Source of the DNA: Humisphaera sp.
GTDB lineage: Bacteria; Planctomycetota; Phycisphaerae; Tepidisphaerales; Tepidisphaeraceae
Direction of reading: 5' to 3'
DNA: 13,805 nt
Assembly: GCA_025351525.1 (NCBI GenBank)
Contig: JANXVV010000165.1
Coordinates: 1-13,805 of the forward strand
The notes beneath the pieces are model-generated. The model did not search any database. It saw only the letters and a program-made list of their open reading frames with translations, and was not told where the DNA came from. A program made the translations under genes and the position numbers. Numbering within the stretch: the stretch's first letter is position 1; every line of letters begins with the position of its first letter. Below are positions 1-7,454 of this stretch, piece by piece.

Positions 1-53
1 TCTCGGAGTACCGCGACCTGTGGCACCCCGGGCGTCTGACAACCGGTAAGTGA
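1..53 (+). CDS. 3' end of an unidentified protein, partial
   Basis: An open frame entering from the left edge (codons from base 3) ends at TGA 51-53 and gives a 16-residue tail, EYRDLWHPGRLTTGK preceded by S. The third codon positions are mostly G or C, as in the real genes here. The stop would face the minus-strand gspM-like stop at 108 in an ordinary convergent layout. The tail is too short to assign to a family. It could be a chance frame; the minus strand over the same bases has no ATG start. Confidence 0.35.
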   Translation, partial: SEYRDLWHPGRLTTGK

Positions 54-107
54 TTGACGGCCGGTTCCTGGGAACGCACTCCGCTGCGCGTCGAGGCTAA
101 CCAAAAA

Positions 108-668
108 TCACCGCGCCGGTTTTACTTCCTTCGGCGCATACATCAAGTATGCCACGGTCACATCCGCCGTCCAGAGTTCCTCACCGGTGCCGCCGGTGGG
201 CGTGATGGTGCGTTGGGCCAGACTGCCCGATGCTTCCGGTGGAGCCAACTCGATCGTCTTCGCCCGCGACCCCGGATCATTGACGGCCAACTGATGAAAA
301 AAAACCGTCAACTGCTGCAACGTGATTTTCTCGAAGCGGAGAATGACCGGTAGCTCGTTGTATTCGCTGTTCTCCACGCGCGCCGGGGCGCCGGGGTCGA
401 TGTCGACCAGTTGATCGCGCACCCCGGCGATCACGGCGGCGCTATTCAATCGGCGGGTCAGCTCATTTGAATCCACTCTCCCGACCGCAATCTGCGGCCC
501 GCCATTGGCCTGGGTGATGGCCATCAGGTCACGGTGGACGATGCCCAGATCCCGCTCGCCGGCCAAGGCATTGCCGCGCAATTTCTCCAGTCGGCTGTAC
601 GCGGCCAGCGCGGCGATTGCACTGAGGACTGCGATCACGGTCAGAAGTGGGGTGCGGGGGTTGCGCAT
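108..668 (-). CDS. Type II secretion GspM/PilO-like inner-membrane protein
   Basis: A 186-residue bitopic protein: a short basic N-terminus (MRNPRTP), one membrane segment at about residues 8-24, then a periplasmic part with an early helical stretch and a ferredoxin-like C-terminal half. This is the layout of GspM in type II secretion and PilO in type IV pili, which pair with GspL/PilN in the inner-membrane assembly platform. Sequence identity within this family is always low, so the call rests mainly on topology, size and position as the last gene after GspK-, GspC- and GspL-like genes. The ATG lies 14 bases after the gspL-like stop, with no clear ribosome binding site, so it probably depends on translation of the gene before it. 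PilO is the main alternative. Confidence 0.65.
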   Translation of the reverse strand: MRNPRTPLLTVIAVLSAIAALAAYSRLEKLRGNALAGERDLGIVHRDLMAITQANGGPQIAVGRVDSNELTRRLNSAAVIAGVRDQLVDIDPGAPARVENSEYNELPVILRFEKITLQQLTVFFHQLAVNDPGSRAKTIELAPPEASGSLAQRTITPTGGTGEELWTADVTVAYLMYAPKEVKPAR

Positions 669-682
669 GGTATCGGTTGATT

Positions 683-2002
683 TTATGGTCGGGTCACGGT
701 CGGTGGTCGTGCGGGTCGGGTGCCGCGCAGGGTAAAACTCCAGAAGCCTTCGGCATCGCGATGGGCCTGCGGAAGGGGCACATCGGTGCCGGCCAAACGT
801 GCGGCGGCGGCCAGTGCGTCAACATCGGCGACGTTGCGAACCCGGCCCTGCAACTCGAACAATCCTTCGCCGAACATCATGCTTTCGAGCTTGAATCTCA
901 GTTCGGTGGGCAATCGCGATAAAATGCCGTGGAACATTTCCATGGCGGAACGGCTGGCCTCCGCCGGCAGCGCGCCGGAGCCGCGCGACAGCAGTTTACG
1001 ATGCTCGCTCTCGACCACCGTCTTCACATTTGACGGCAGCGACCAGCCGGGGAAGGCGGCGGAAAATTCATCGCCCATGGTTCGATCCGCGACCTGGGCC
1101 GCCGTGTTGTAGCGGTGGGCCCGCCATAAAGATCCCAGGGTGACGCAGATCAGAAATATAGCGGCGGCGGCGAGAAGGGCATCGAGCGCTTTGCGATGAA
1201 GCCGCAACGGATCGGAGATCGCCAGCGGGCCGCGACGGAATTCGATCCAGGGTTTGAGTCGGCTCTCCAGAATCGCCGCGCCCCCGATGGCCGCCACCTG
1301 CCGCGGCGCGGTGGGAATGCTCTGCGCCGATAATTTTCCAAGCGTCGCCGCCGGCACCCCGCAGGCGCGAAGGGGAAGGTCTTCGCCCCCTTCCATCGCC
1401 AGCAGATCCAGATGCAGCCGAAGGGGTTCGGGCTGGTTGGGCAACAGCGACCAGCTCGTCGGAATCCCGTTGTGAATGGCGATGACGTTCAACTGATTTT
1501 CTTCACCGATCAACAAAATCTGCGACCCGCTTCCCTCTGCGAGTTGCTGCGCGGCCAGCAGTGCGGTGGTGCCGATCGACTGCACCGCCACGCCATGGCT
1601 TTCCAGCGAATGCAGCAGCGGGGAGACCGCATCTTCGCGAACGCAGACGCCGAGCGCCCGCGATTCACTGAGCGCGAAATCGGCGACGATGCTCTCGGCG
1701 GCCATCGGCAGCTTTTCCTCAAGGCGGTAGAGCATCGCCTTGCGATCCCCGCGCGGCAAACCGGCGATGTCGATGGACGCCGCCCAGCAATCCGCCGCCG
1801 ACAGCGCCAGCATCACGCCTTGCCCGGTGTAGCCCAGTCGATTCAATTCCGACTTCAACCGCTCGGCAATCATCTGCGGCGACACCTGCCGGGCATCGCT
1901 CTCCGGCGGCAGCATGTCCGAAAAAGTCGCATGGCCTCCGCTGACCGACGCGATCTGCCACGTCTGGCCGTGCGGAAAGAGGATGTATGAAGTCGTCGAC
2001 AT
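683..2002 (-). CDS. Type II secretion GspL-like assembly-platform protein
   Basis: A 439-residue protein with a large cytoplasmic actin-like domain (about 1-265, with a PilM/GspL-type stretch around LPRGDRKAMLYRLEEKLP at 82-99), one membrane segment at about 273-293 (ALLAAAAIFLICVTLG) and a periplasmic ferredoxin-like domain (about 365-425). In known systems GspL holds the GspE ATPase on the cytoplasmic side and pairs with GspM in the periplasm; type IV pili split these roles between PilM and PilN. Here both halves are in one chain, which favours the secretion form. Its ATG overlaps the gspC-like stop by one base (TGATG at 2004-2000), a sign of translational coupling. The family call is firm in architecture; the exact system (secretion or pilus-like) is inferred. 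Confidence 0.75.
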   Translation of the reverse strand: MSTTSYILFPHGQTWQIASVSGGHATFSDMLPPESDARQVSPQMIAERLKSELNRLGYTGQGVMLALSAADCWAASIDIAGLPRGDRKAMLYRLEEKLPMAAESIVADFALSESRALGVCVREDAVSPLLHSLESHGVAVQSIGTTALLAAQQLAEGSGSQILLIGEENQLNVIAIHNGIPTSWSLLPNQPEPLRLHLDLLAMEGGEDLPLRACGVPAATLGKLSAQSIPTAPRQVAAIGGAAILESRLKPWIEFRRGPLAISDPLRLHRKALDALLAAAAIFLICVTLGSLWRAHRYNTAAQVADRTMGDEFSAAFPGWSLPSNVKTVVESEHRKLLSRGSGALPAEASRSAMEMFHGILSRLPTELRFKLESMMFGEGLFELQGRVRNVADVDALAAAARLAGTDVPLPQAHRDAEGFWSFTLRGTRPARPPTVTRP

Positions 2003-2508
2003 CAGTGCAATTGCAGCTCGGCGGGTTTGGAGAGCTTGATGAGCTGCCCATTGAATCGGACATCCACTTCGGCGGTCCGCACGGCGACGACGGTGACGCC
2101 ACTCAGGCTCTCGCCGACCGCGCAGACTTCAACGGCATTGCTCATCGTTTTCAACATCGCCAGCGAAGTGCCGATCGTGCCGACGAGCGAGACCGGAACA
2201 TTGGCCGTCATCGCCATGACGGGATTTACGGCCGTTGCGGGCGCGACGGCGACGGGAACCACCGGAGCGACCGGGATCGCTTCTCCCAACGGTTGGCGAA
2301 GCGGCGTTTTCCAGATCTTCTCGAACGCGGCGAGTTCCGGAATGGCCGGGCCGGTGGTGGATTTTATCTTCGAGCTCCCACCGGTGGCGTCAAGACTCAA
2401 TTGATGTTCGAGCGGCCAGACCAGCGCGCACAGCAACCCCCCGATCGCCGCCACCGCAATGGCGGCTGCACCGGACCATAAGGCGAGATTGATCTGCTTT
2501 GCGTTCAT
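2002..2508 (-). CDS. Type II secretion GspC-like protein (HR domain)
   Basis: A 168-residue bitopic protein: cytoplasmic MNAKQIN, a membrane segment at about 9-30, a proline/valine/alanine-rich linker, then a small beta domain (from about residue 105) with LVGTIGTSLAMLKTMSNAVE, VGESLSGVTV and a C-terminal VRFNGQLIKLSKPAELQ stretch. That pattern matches the homology region of GspC and the beta domain of PilP, which link the inner-membrane platform to the secretin. No PDZ domain follows, so it is shorter than classical GspC. The frame is open further upstream to 2619, but that would run into the gspK-like gene and give a charged leader, so the ATG at 2508, 11 bases after the gspK-like stop, is preferred. 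PilP is the alternative name. Confidence 0.7.
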   Translation of the reverse strand: MNAKQINLALWSGAAAIAVAAIGGLLCALVWPLEHQLSLDATGGSSKIKSTTGPAIPELAAFEKIWKTPLRQPLGEAIPVAPVVPVAVAPATAVNPVMAMTANVPVSLVGTIGTSLAMLKTMSNAVEVCAVGESLSGVTVVAVRTAEVDVRFNGQLIKLSKPAELQLH

Positions 2509-2519
2509 CCAAATATATC

Positions 2520-3536
2520 TTACCAGACAAACGCTGAATTGCGCGGCTGCTCGCGCTCCGTCTGATCGGAGACCGTGAAATAATGCCAGGTGCGGCGATG
2601 GTCGTTGGCCATGATCCAAAGGGAATGGCAGGTTGAGGTTTGCGTCAGTGCCGACAGAACATCAAAACTTTTAGGATCTACGCCCGCCGCTTTCGCCATG
2701 CGAAGGATCGGATCTTTATCGACCGGGCCTTTGGTGGGCAACGGCAGTGGGGTGCCTTGCAAGACTTTATTTCGCACGTCCAGAAGACGGCTCTGATCGA
2801 CGCCGCTCATTTTCGTCCCCATCGCCAGTTGGAGTCCCGCGGGTGTTATGCGGCGGAGATTGACCGTTCCGCCGCCCCAGCAGGTCAGTAAATCCGTCGC
2901 GCGCACACCGCCCTGCATCGTCAGCAATCGCTCGGGAGAGGCGTCTTCAAAAATCTGCCCGAACCCGGTGATCCAGAGCGGCAAACCGATCGGCGCTTCG
3001 ACGACCTTGATCCTCGGGCCGGTCGTCGGCGTGGGGGCGGTGGTGGGGCTGTTCAGCGGTGAAGCACTTGGCCGCAATCGCACGTTGATGCCCATGCCGG
3101 TGCCGCTCAGCCCTTGCCGAAGCCGCTCTTCGGCGGTTGAACGGTCGGTGTGATCCAGCAGCAGGTTCACATTCGCCTTGGCCTGCTCATCCGCGACGGT
3201 CAAATCGAAATTTTCATCCCCCAACTGCACGCGGGTTCGATAGAAAGGCGAAGCGGTTTGACGCTCTTTTTCGGCGGCCTGCAGGATTGATTCGGCGTAC
3301 GGAAGAACCGCCGCCCGGCAGGAGATGACACCCCAGTGATGTTGCAGTTCGTCGACCGCCAACCGACCCGCAAGGGTATGCCGCATCGCGCCGCGGCTGA
3401 CCGCCACCATCAGACTCGCGGCCAGGACCAGCAGACCAAGCGTCACGATGAGGACATATCCGCGGTGCCTTCGGCGATAGATCGGGATGACACGGTTTTG
3501 GAGGGGCAAGGGTTGAAACCTGTAAAAAGGAACCAT
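2520..3536 (-). CDS. Type II secretion GspK-like minor pseudopilin
   Basis: A 338-residue protein with a basic leader (RRRHRG, residues 21-26) followed by a prepilin-type hydrophobic helix YVLIVTLGLLVLAASLMVAV. Cleavage after Gly26 would leave Tyr at +1 and Val at +5. Lack of the usual Glu5 is known for GspK, the large minor pseudopilin at the tip of the type II pseudopilus. The rest fits GspK: about 300 residues, an ADEQAKANVNLLL motif (about 115-127), and helical regions later. A Pro/Thr-rich insert lies at about 157-172. It is the first gene of the K-C-L-M-like set. ATG 3536 is the only upstream Met in frame; no good ribosome binding site is seen. Confidence 0.8.
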   Translation of the reverse strand: MVPFYRFQPLPLQNRVIPIYRRRHRGYVLIVTLGLLVLAASLMVAVSRGAMRHTLAGRLAVDELQHHWGVISCRAAVLPYAESILQAAEKERQTASPFYRTRVQLGDENFDLTVADEQAKANVNLLLDHTDRSTAEERLRQGLSGTGMGINVRLRPSASPLNSPTTAPTPTTGPRIKVVEAPIGLPLWITGFGQIFEDASPERLLTMQGGVRATDLLTCWGGGTVNLRRITPAGLQLAMGTKMSGVDQSRLLDVRNKVLQGTPLPLPTKGPVDKDPILRMAKAAGVDPKSFDVLSALTQTSTCHSLWIMANDHRRTWHYFTVSDQTEREQPRNSAFVW

Positions 3537-3609
3537 GGTGTAACGGATTTGGAGGGATATTACATCTACATTCCAACGAATGCCGTCAGAAGCGTTTGTA
3601 AATTTTTAT

Positions 3610-3670
3610 GTAGCATGGGCTACCAGCCCATGTTTTTGAATTGAAAACATGGGCTGGTGGCCCATGCTAC
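3610..3670. repeat. REP-like palindromic doublet, copy 1
   Basis: Two 27-base arms (3610-3636 and 3644-3670) are reverse complements with one mismatch, around a 7-base loop. Each arm is itself a small hairpin: CATGGGCT/AGCCCATG around ACC in the left arm, and CATGGGC/GCCCATG around TGGTG in the right arm. The whole can therefore fold as one long stem or two short ones, as in REP doublets. It lies 7 bases past the histidine kinase stop codon and may end that transcript. A second copy is at 5026-5090. Confidence 0.9.
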
Positions 3671-3677
3671 GAAAGCT

Positions 3678-5021
3678 TCAACCAATTGAATCGACATTTA
3701 ATTGCACCGAAAAAGTAGTGCCTTTGCCCAATTCACTTTCGACCCGGCAGCTTCCAGCCATCGCTTTCACGTGAGCTTGCACGAGACTCAGGCCAAGTCC
3801 CAGGTGACCGGATTCCTGTTGCCGTGCGTTGTCGCCGCGATAAAACGGTTCAAACAAGTGGGGAAGATGCTCCGGCGCAATGCCGATGCCGGTGTCTCGA
3901 ACGGTTAGTTGTAACCTGGGCCCATCGCACGAGCAGCGCAACTCCACGGTTCCCTTCGGCCGATTGTATTCGATCGCGTTGCCCAGCAGATTGATCGTGA
4001 TGCTCCTAAACCGCTGAGGCGCGACGGCGCACAGAATGCCTTCCCCGAAAGCCCGCATGATCGTCACCTCTTTCGCATCGGCCAGCGGTTGAACGTGATC
4101 GCAACATTCCTGCAAGAGCGCGGCCACATCGATCACCCGAATCGGTTCGTCATGGCTGAGACTTTCACTTCGCACCTGCTCCATCAAACGCTCGACCAGA
4201 TGACGGAGTTGACGGGCATCCGTGCGGCACGATTCGAGAACTTTGCGATACGCCTCGGCATCGCGCATTCGGTTGAGCGCGACATCCAGCGTCGTCACCA
4301 GCGACGCCACCGGCGTGCGTAGCTCGTGAGAGGCGTCGGCCAAAAAACGATTGCGCAGAGCGAAGGCCTCCTGCAATCGCGCGAGCATTTCGTTGAGCCG
4401 GTTGGCCATGGGAAGCAGTTCAGACGGCAGGGCGGAGGCGTCGATCCGGCGATCGAGTTGACGCTCGTCGATCGAGCCCACCTGCTCAGCCGTCGCGGCC
4501 AGCGGTCTCAAGGCGGACCTGGAAATCAGCACCGCCACGCCGGCGGTGATCAATCCAGCAAGGAGGCCAAAGGCGGTGAGCGTTAGCGCAAGCCTATTCA
4601 TCAACGCATCGAACTCCACCGCGCTGCGGCTAAGGGTGGTCGTAAACGGGCGCGGTTCGACGGCGCTTCCAGACGGCATGGCGAAGTAGCGCACGGTGAC
4701 CGTTCGCAAACGATGCTCCGCCAAGCCGGAAAACGTGGCGAAAATCAGTCGCGGCTCATATTGCGCCGGCAGGGTGGCGGGTCTTGCGAGAGTTTGATTC
4801 AGCTCGTTGCGGGTGACGGTTCGGTCGCCGCGCAAGATGTGGAGCGGCGGATCAAGCGTCGACTCGCGCGATTGAACCGCCTGAGTCAGAGCGCTGTTTT
4901 TCAGGCTCTCATCCAGATCCTCCAGCAGGATGGACCGGGTTGTGAAATACGCAATCATTCCCCCCGCGATCAACATCGTCCAGACGGTGAAGAGGATGGC
5001 CAGAGCGATGCGACGGGTCAT
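3678..5021 (-). CDS. Membrane sensor histidine kinase, OmpR-partner class
   Basis: A 447-residue sensor kinase that should phosphorylate the response regulator encoded just upstream. Order of parts: membrane segment about 5-27, a periplasmic sensor of about 115 residues with no recognised fold, membrane segment about 143-167, HAMP linker about 168-220, then the dimerisation and phosphoacceptor box FLADASHELRTPVASL with His232. The ATP-binding domain shows the N box (NLLGNAIEYN, Asn344 and Asn348), G1 (DTGIGI, 376-381), F box (FEPFYRG, 390-396) and G2 (GLGLSL, 408-413). All catalytic residues are present. The start is unusual: a long palindromic repeat ends 4 bases before the ATG and leaves no room for a normal ribosome binding site. 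MTRR followed by a membrane helix still makes this start likely. The signal sensed is unknown. Confidence 0.93.
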   Translation of the reverse strand: MTRRIALAILFTVWTMLIAGGMIAYFTTRSILLEDLDESLKNSALTQAVQSRESTLDPPLHILRGDRTVTRNELNQTLARPATLPAQYEPRLIFATFSGLAEHRLRTVTVRYFAMPSGSAVEPRPFTTTLSRSAVEFDALMNRLALTLTAFGLLAGLITAGVAVLISRSALRPLAATAEQVGSIDERQLDRRIDASALPSELLPMANRLNEMLARLQEAFALRNRFLADASHELRTPVASLVTTLDVALNRMRDAEAYRKVLESCRTDARQLRHLVERLMEQVRSESLSHDEPIRVIDVAALLQECCDHVQPLADAKEVTIMRAFGEGILCAVAPQRFRSITINLLGNAIEYNRPKGTVELRCSCDGPRLQLTVRDTGIGIAPEHLPHLFEPFYRGDNARQQESGHLGLGLSLVQAHVKAMAGSCRVESELGKGTTFSVQLNVDSIG

Positions 5022-5025
5022 GGCT

Positions 5026-5090
5026 TCGTAGCATGGGCTGCCAGCCCATGTCTTCCAATCAAAAACATGGGCTGGTAGCCCATGCTACGA
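5026..5090. repeat. REP-like palindromic doublet, copy 2
   Basis: Two 26-base arms (5026-5051 and 5065-5090) match as reverse complements with one mismatch, around a 13-base loop. It is the same element as at 3610-3670: the arms share the GTAGCATGGGCT core and the nested CATGGGCT/AGCCCATG hairpin. It sits between the response regulator and kinase genes, ending only 4 bases before the kinase ATG on the minus strand. Confidence 0.9.
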
Positions 5091-5131
5091 CGAAATCCAA
5101 TGTTGAAAGCCACGCCACTTTTTTCTTTCGC

Positions 5132-5806
5132 TTATTCTTCCGACCCGAGAACATATCCCTGTCCCCGCCGCGTCTGAATCAGCTTGAGGGGGAAATCCTT
5201 GTCGATCTTCGCGCGAAGGTAACCGATATATACATCCACCACATTGCTGGCGGCTTCATCGTGCTGGTCATAGAGATGCTCCCAGATATCGGTGCGCGAA
5301 ACGACCTGTCCTTTGCGGTGGGCCAGATATTCCAGCAGGGAGAACTCACGGGCGCTCAGTGCGATAGGGGTTCCCCCTCGCCGGACGGCTTTCGTCGCGG
5401 TGTCTATTTCAAGGTCGTTCGTTCGGAGGATCGCCGAATTTTTCCCGTGCCCGCGCCGGATCATGGCTCGCACCCTGGCCGTCAATTCGGTCCAGGCGAA
5501 GGGTTTGACGAGGTAATCATCCGCCCCCAGATCGAGGCCCTTCACGCGGTATTCCACCCCATCGCGAGCGGTGAGGCAAAGCACGGGGATGGTGATGTTG
5601 CGCTGACGGAGCGTTTTAAGAATGGTCCAGCCATCCTTGCCGGGCAGCATGATGTCGAGCACGATTCCGTCGTAGGGATTCGTCTGGGCAAGGTGCATCG
5701 CTTCGTTGCCATCCTGGGTGAGATCGACGGCATATCCCTCTTCGCGCAGCCCATCGGCCAGTGATCGGGCGAGATTCGGGTGATCTTCGGCAACTAAAAT
5801 TCGCAT
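5132..5806 (-). CDS. OmpR/PhoB-family response regulator
   Basis: A 224-residue two-domain regulator. The receiver domain (1-115) has the acidic pair Glu7/Asp8, phosphoacceptor Asp51 in VLDIMLPGKDG, Thr79 and Lys101 (VKPF). The C-terminal winged-helix DNA-binding domain (about 128-222) has the OmpR/PhoB features LSAREFSLLEYLA, a recognition region VVDVYIGYLRAKID, and the closing RGQGYVL hairpin. It follows the pseudopilin gene by 18 bases and precedes the kinase, so the three are probably one transcript. It may control the type II secretion genes downstream, but no binding site was identified. Confidence 0.95.
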   Translation of the reverse strand: MRILVAEDHPNLARSLADGLREEGYAVDLTQDGNEAMHLAQTNPYDGIVLDIMLPGKDGWTILKTLRQRNITIPVLCLTARDGVEYRVKGLDLGADDYLVKPFAWTELTARVRAMIRRGHGKNSAILRTNDLEIDTATKAVRRGGTPIALSAREFSLLEYLAHRKGQVVSRTDIWEHLYDQHDEAASNVVDVYIGYLRAKIDKDFPLKLIQTRRGQGYVLGSEE

Positions 5807-5824
5807 CGGGAAACGCCCACTTCT

Positions 5825-6418
5825 TCATTTTGCAGGGAGGTTGTTCGCTCGATCGATATCGCCAAGACATTCCTCGTAATCCATGTCGCGAACGGAGCCG
5901 TCCAACAGACCGGCGTTGATTCGATTTTTAAGATGCCAACTCGGAAGCGATTCAAACACCAGCACCAGCGCGGAACGGCGCGGGCCCCATAAATTTTTGC
6001 CCGCCAGCGTCGTGTTGGCGTAGGGCGTATCGCGCCAGTCGTAGCTGGAGTTAAGCGAAGGGAAAAGCTCGCCGTCGGCGGGGCATTCGAAAAGACCCGG
6101 CCGCACGAAGGGCATCAACGCGGATTCCCAGGATACTTTGGTCACGCCCGGATCCGGGAGAAGACCCTCATTCCGTTCCGCGAACAAGTGAAAGGCGACC
6201 GTCAGTTGTCGGAGATTACTCAGGCAGGTGATCGAGCGGCTGGCGGAGCGGGCACGATTCATCACTGGCAGCAGAATGGACAGAATCACTGCGATCAGGC
6301 CAATCACGATGAGCAATTCGACGACGGTGAAGGCGGCGGCGCGTGTGGAAGATGACGCGATGGATCGCCCGGGCGGTTGAGCCGATGGAGCGGCGAAAGT
6401 GATGAGATCGCAAGGCAT
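5825..6418 (-). CDS. Prepilin-type pseudopilin with a variant H-X9-DG tail
   Basis: A secreted or pilus-like protein with a classic prepilin signal: AAA, then FTVVELLIVIGLIAVILSILL with Phe at +1 and Glu at +5, cleaved by prepilin peptidase. Residue -1 is Ala, not the usual Gly. The hydrophobic helix is followed by NRARSASRSITCLSNLRQL, typical of the abundant planctomycete pseudopilins, and near the end by HLKNRINAGLLDGSV, close to the H-X9-DG processing-associated motif but with ten residues between His and Asp. The start is uncertain. ATG 6418 gives a 29-residue leader; in-frame ATGs at 6520 and 6550 would give leaders of 63 and 73 residues. None has a well-placed ribosome binding site. It is probably co-transcribed with the response regulator 18 bases downstream. 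Confidence 0.8.
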   Translation of the reverse strand: MPCDLITFAAPSAQPPGRSIASSSTRAAAFTVVELLIVIGLIAVILSILLPVMNRARSASRSITCLSNLRQLTVAFHLFAERNEGLLPDPGVTKVSWESALMPFVRPGLFECPADGELFPSLNSSYDWRDTPYANTTLAGKNLWGPRRSALVLVFESLPSWHLKNRINAGLLDGSVRDMDYEECLGDIDRANNLPAK

Positions 6419-6550
6419 GAGGTTCCGAAAAACCGGGAGGGATTGCGGTTGACCAGCCACGGTCAAACCGGTTGGAGCGGCAGATTCATTTTGACCGCGC
6501 CGGTTTACGGCGCGAGTCATACGGTGTACCGACAACCTAAGAATTAACAT

Positions 6551-6884
6551 CCTCTGTCAAAACAGTCAATTAAATTGTTTGTGACCTCTCCCGGTCACAG
6601 TCTGCACTTTCCAAATCGACTGAAGTTGCCCCTTGCGACCGGTGCAGCTTTCCTTGCTTGAACTGTCGGCATATTGTTTGCCGTAGTATGTATCGAAGAC
6701 GCGATTGACAGGTCGGCCGACCGTGGCATAATCGCGAAGCCGCCGGTGAAAGCCGTCGGTTGGAGAAAAAATGATGCGAAATTTGTTGTGATCTCGTGTG
6801 GATCGCAATTCGCTCATCCGAGTCGGCCCGTAACATCACGCGGCGTCTCTCGAATGGCGCTCGCGGAGAAAGGCGGCACCCCCC
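6551..6884. other. Divergent intergenic region
   Basis: 334 bases between the minus-strand pseudopilin and the plus-strand DUF2203 gene. The only supported element is a promoter-like sequence at 6705-6732 reading right. Minus-strand open frames here have no recognisable protein features. No RNA gene was identified. Confidence 0.5.
6705..6732 (+). promoter_or_regulatory. Sigma-70-type promoter with palindromic spacer
   Basis: A perfect TTGACA (6705-6710) is followed by a 16-base spacer and CATAAT (6727-6732, five of six consensus bases). Bases 6711-6722 of the spacer, GGTCGGCCGACC, form a perfect 12-bp palindrome that could be an operator. The promoter points to the DUF2203 gene and would give a leader of roughly 145 bases. 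Planctomycete promoter rules are less well known, so function is inferred. Confidence 0.55.
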
Positions 6885-7316
6885 ATGGCAGGCCCACAGT
6901 TTCTGACTCCCAAACCAGTGTCTGCCCCTCGCGCGCAACGGCGTTTCACCGTCGATCAGGCGAATAAAACTCTCCCCCTGGTACGGCGGGTTGTCGCGGA
7001 CATCGTTCGCACCCACGAGGAAATTTCCGGACTCCAACAGCAACTGGAATTGGCGAAAGCGGCCCAGCAGAAAGTGATCCAGGATCGCCTGCAGAACAAC
7101 CTTGCCCATCTGCAGGATTATGTGGACGAATTGACCGAAATCGGCTGCGATCTGAAAGACTATCGACTCGGCCTGATTGACTTCACCGGTCAACATCGTG
7201 GCCGGGATATCAGTCTATGCTGGAAGCTCGGGGAAGAGTCAGTGGAGTATTGGCACGAGTTAAATGCCGGTTTTTCAGGCAGGCAGCCGGTGTCGCAACT
7301 GCATGAGAAAGATTGA
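6885..7316 (+). CDS. DUF2203 family protein
   Basis: A 143-residue soluble protein of the DUF2203 family, function unknown. It starts with a short extension (about 20 residues), then the family pattern RRFTVDQANKTLPLVRRVV, a long alpha-helical stretch that may coil (about 40-85), LTEIGCDLKDYRLGLIDF, and the conserved end ISLCWKLGEESVEYWHEL followed by GFSGRQPV. Length and motifs match the family. The ATG at 6885 follows a GGAG/AAGG-type ribosome binding site at about 6866-6873, slightly far from the start. It has its own promoter-like sequence and a terminator 28 bases past the stop, so it looks monocistronic. Confidence 0.9.
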   Translation: MAGPQFLTPKPVSAPRAQRRFTVDQANKTLPLVRRVVADIVRTHEEISGLQQQLELAKAAQQKVIQDRLQNNLAHLQDYVDELTEIGCDLKDYRLGLIDFTGQHRGRDISLCWKLGEESVEYWHELNAGFSGRQPVSQLHEKD

Positions 7317-7343
7317 AAATTAAATGATCTGACTCGGAAAGAG

Positions 7344-7373
7344 AGAAGCCGCTTCTTTAGGGAAGCGGCTTCT
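7344..7373 (+). terminator. Rho-independent terminator after the DUF2203 gene
   Basis: A perfect 12-bp stem (AGAAGCCGCTTC at 7344-7355 with GAAGCGGCTTCT at 7362-7373), a 6-base loop, then TTCGTT. The T run is short, but the stem is strong and sits just past the gene end and before the tRNA. Confidence 0.85.
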
Positions 7374-7454
7374 TTCGTTAAGGGCAGAAGTCGGAAATGC
7401 CAAATGCGTTCGTCTTGAACGAAAGCGGTATGGCGGATAGTGTTCCTGTCTTCC

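Noticed and set aside
3610..5090. The two similar repeats as part of a CRISPR array.
   Set aside because: There are only two copies, about 1.4 kb apart, with a complete gene between them and no short spacers.
5033..5764. A 243-codon plus-strand open frame opposite the response regulator.
   Set aside because: The minus strand encodes a complete OmpR-type regulator here; the plus-strand product has no domain and starts in a repeat.
6541..6570. A TTGACA on the minus strand just upstream of the pseudopilin frame.
   Set aside because: No -10 box at suitable distance could be seen, so a promoter is not supported.
6570..7196. A 208-codon minus-strand open frame opposite the DUF2203 gene.
   Set aside because: Its first half is antisense to the clear DUF2203 coding sequence and its product has no recognisable feature.
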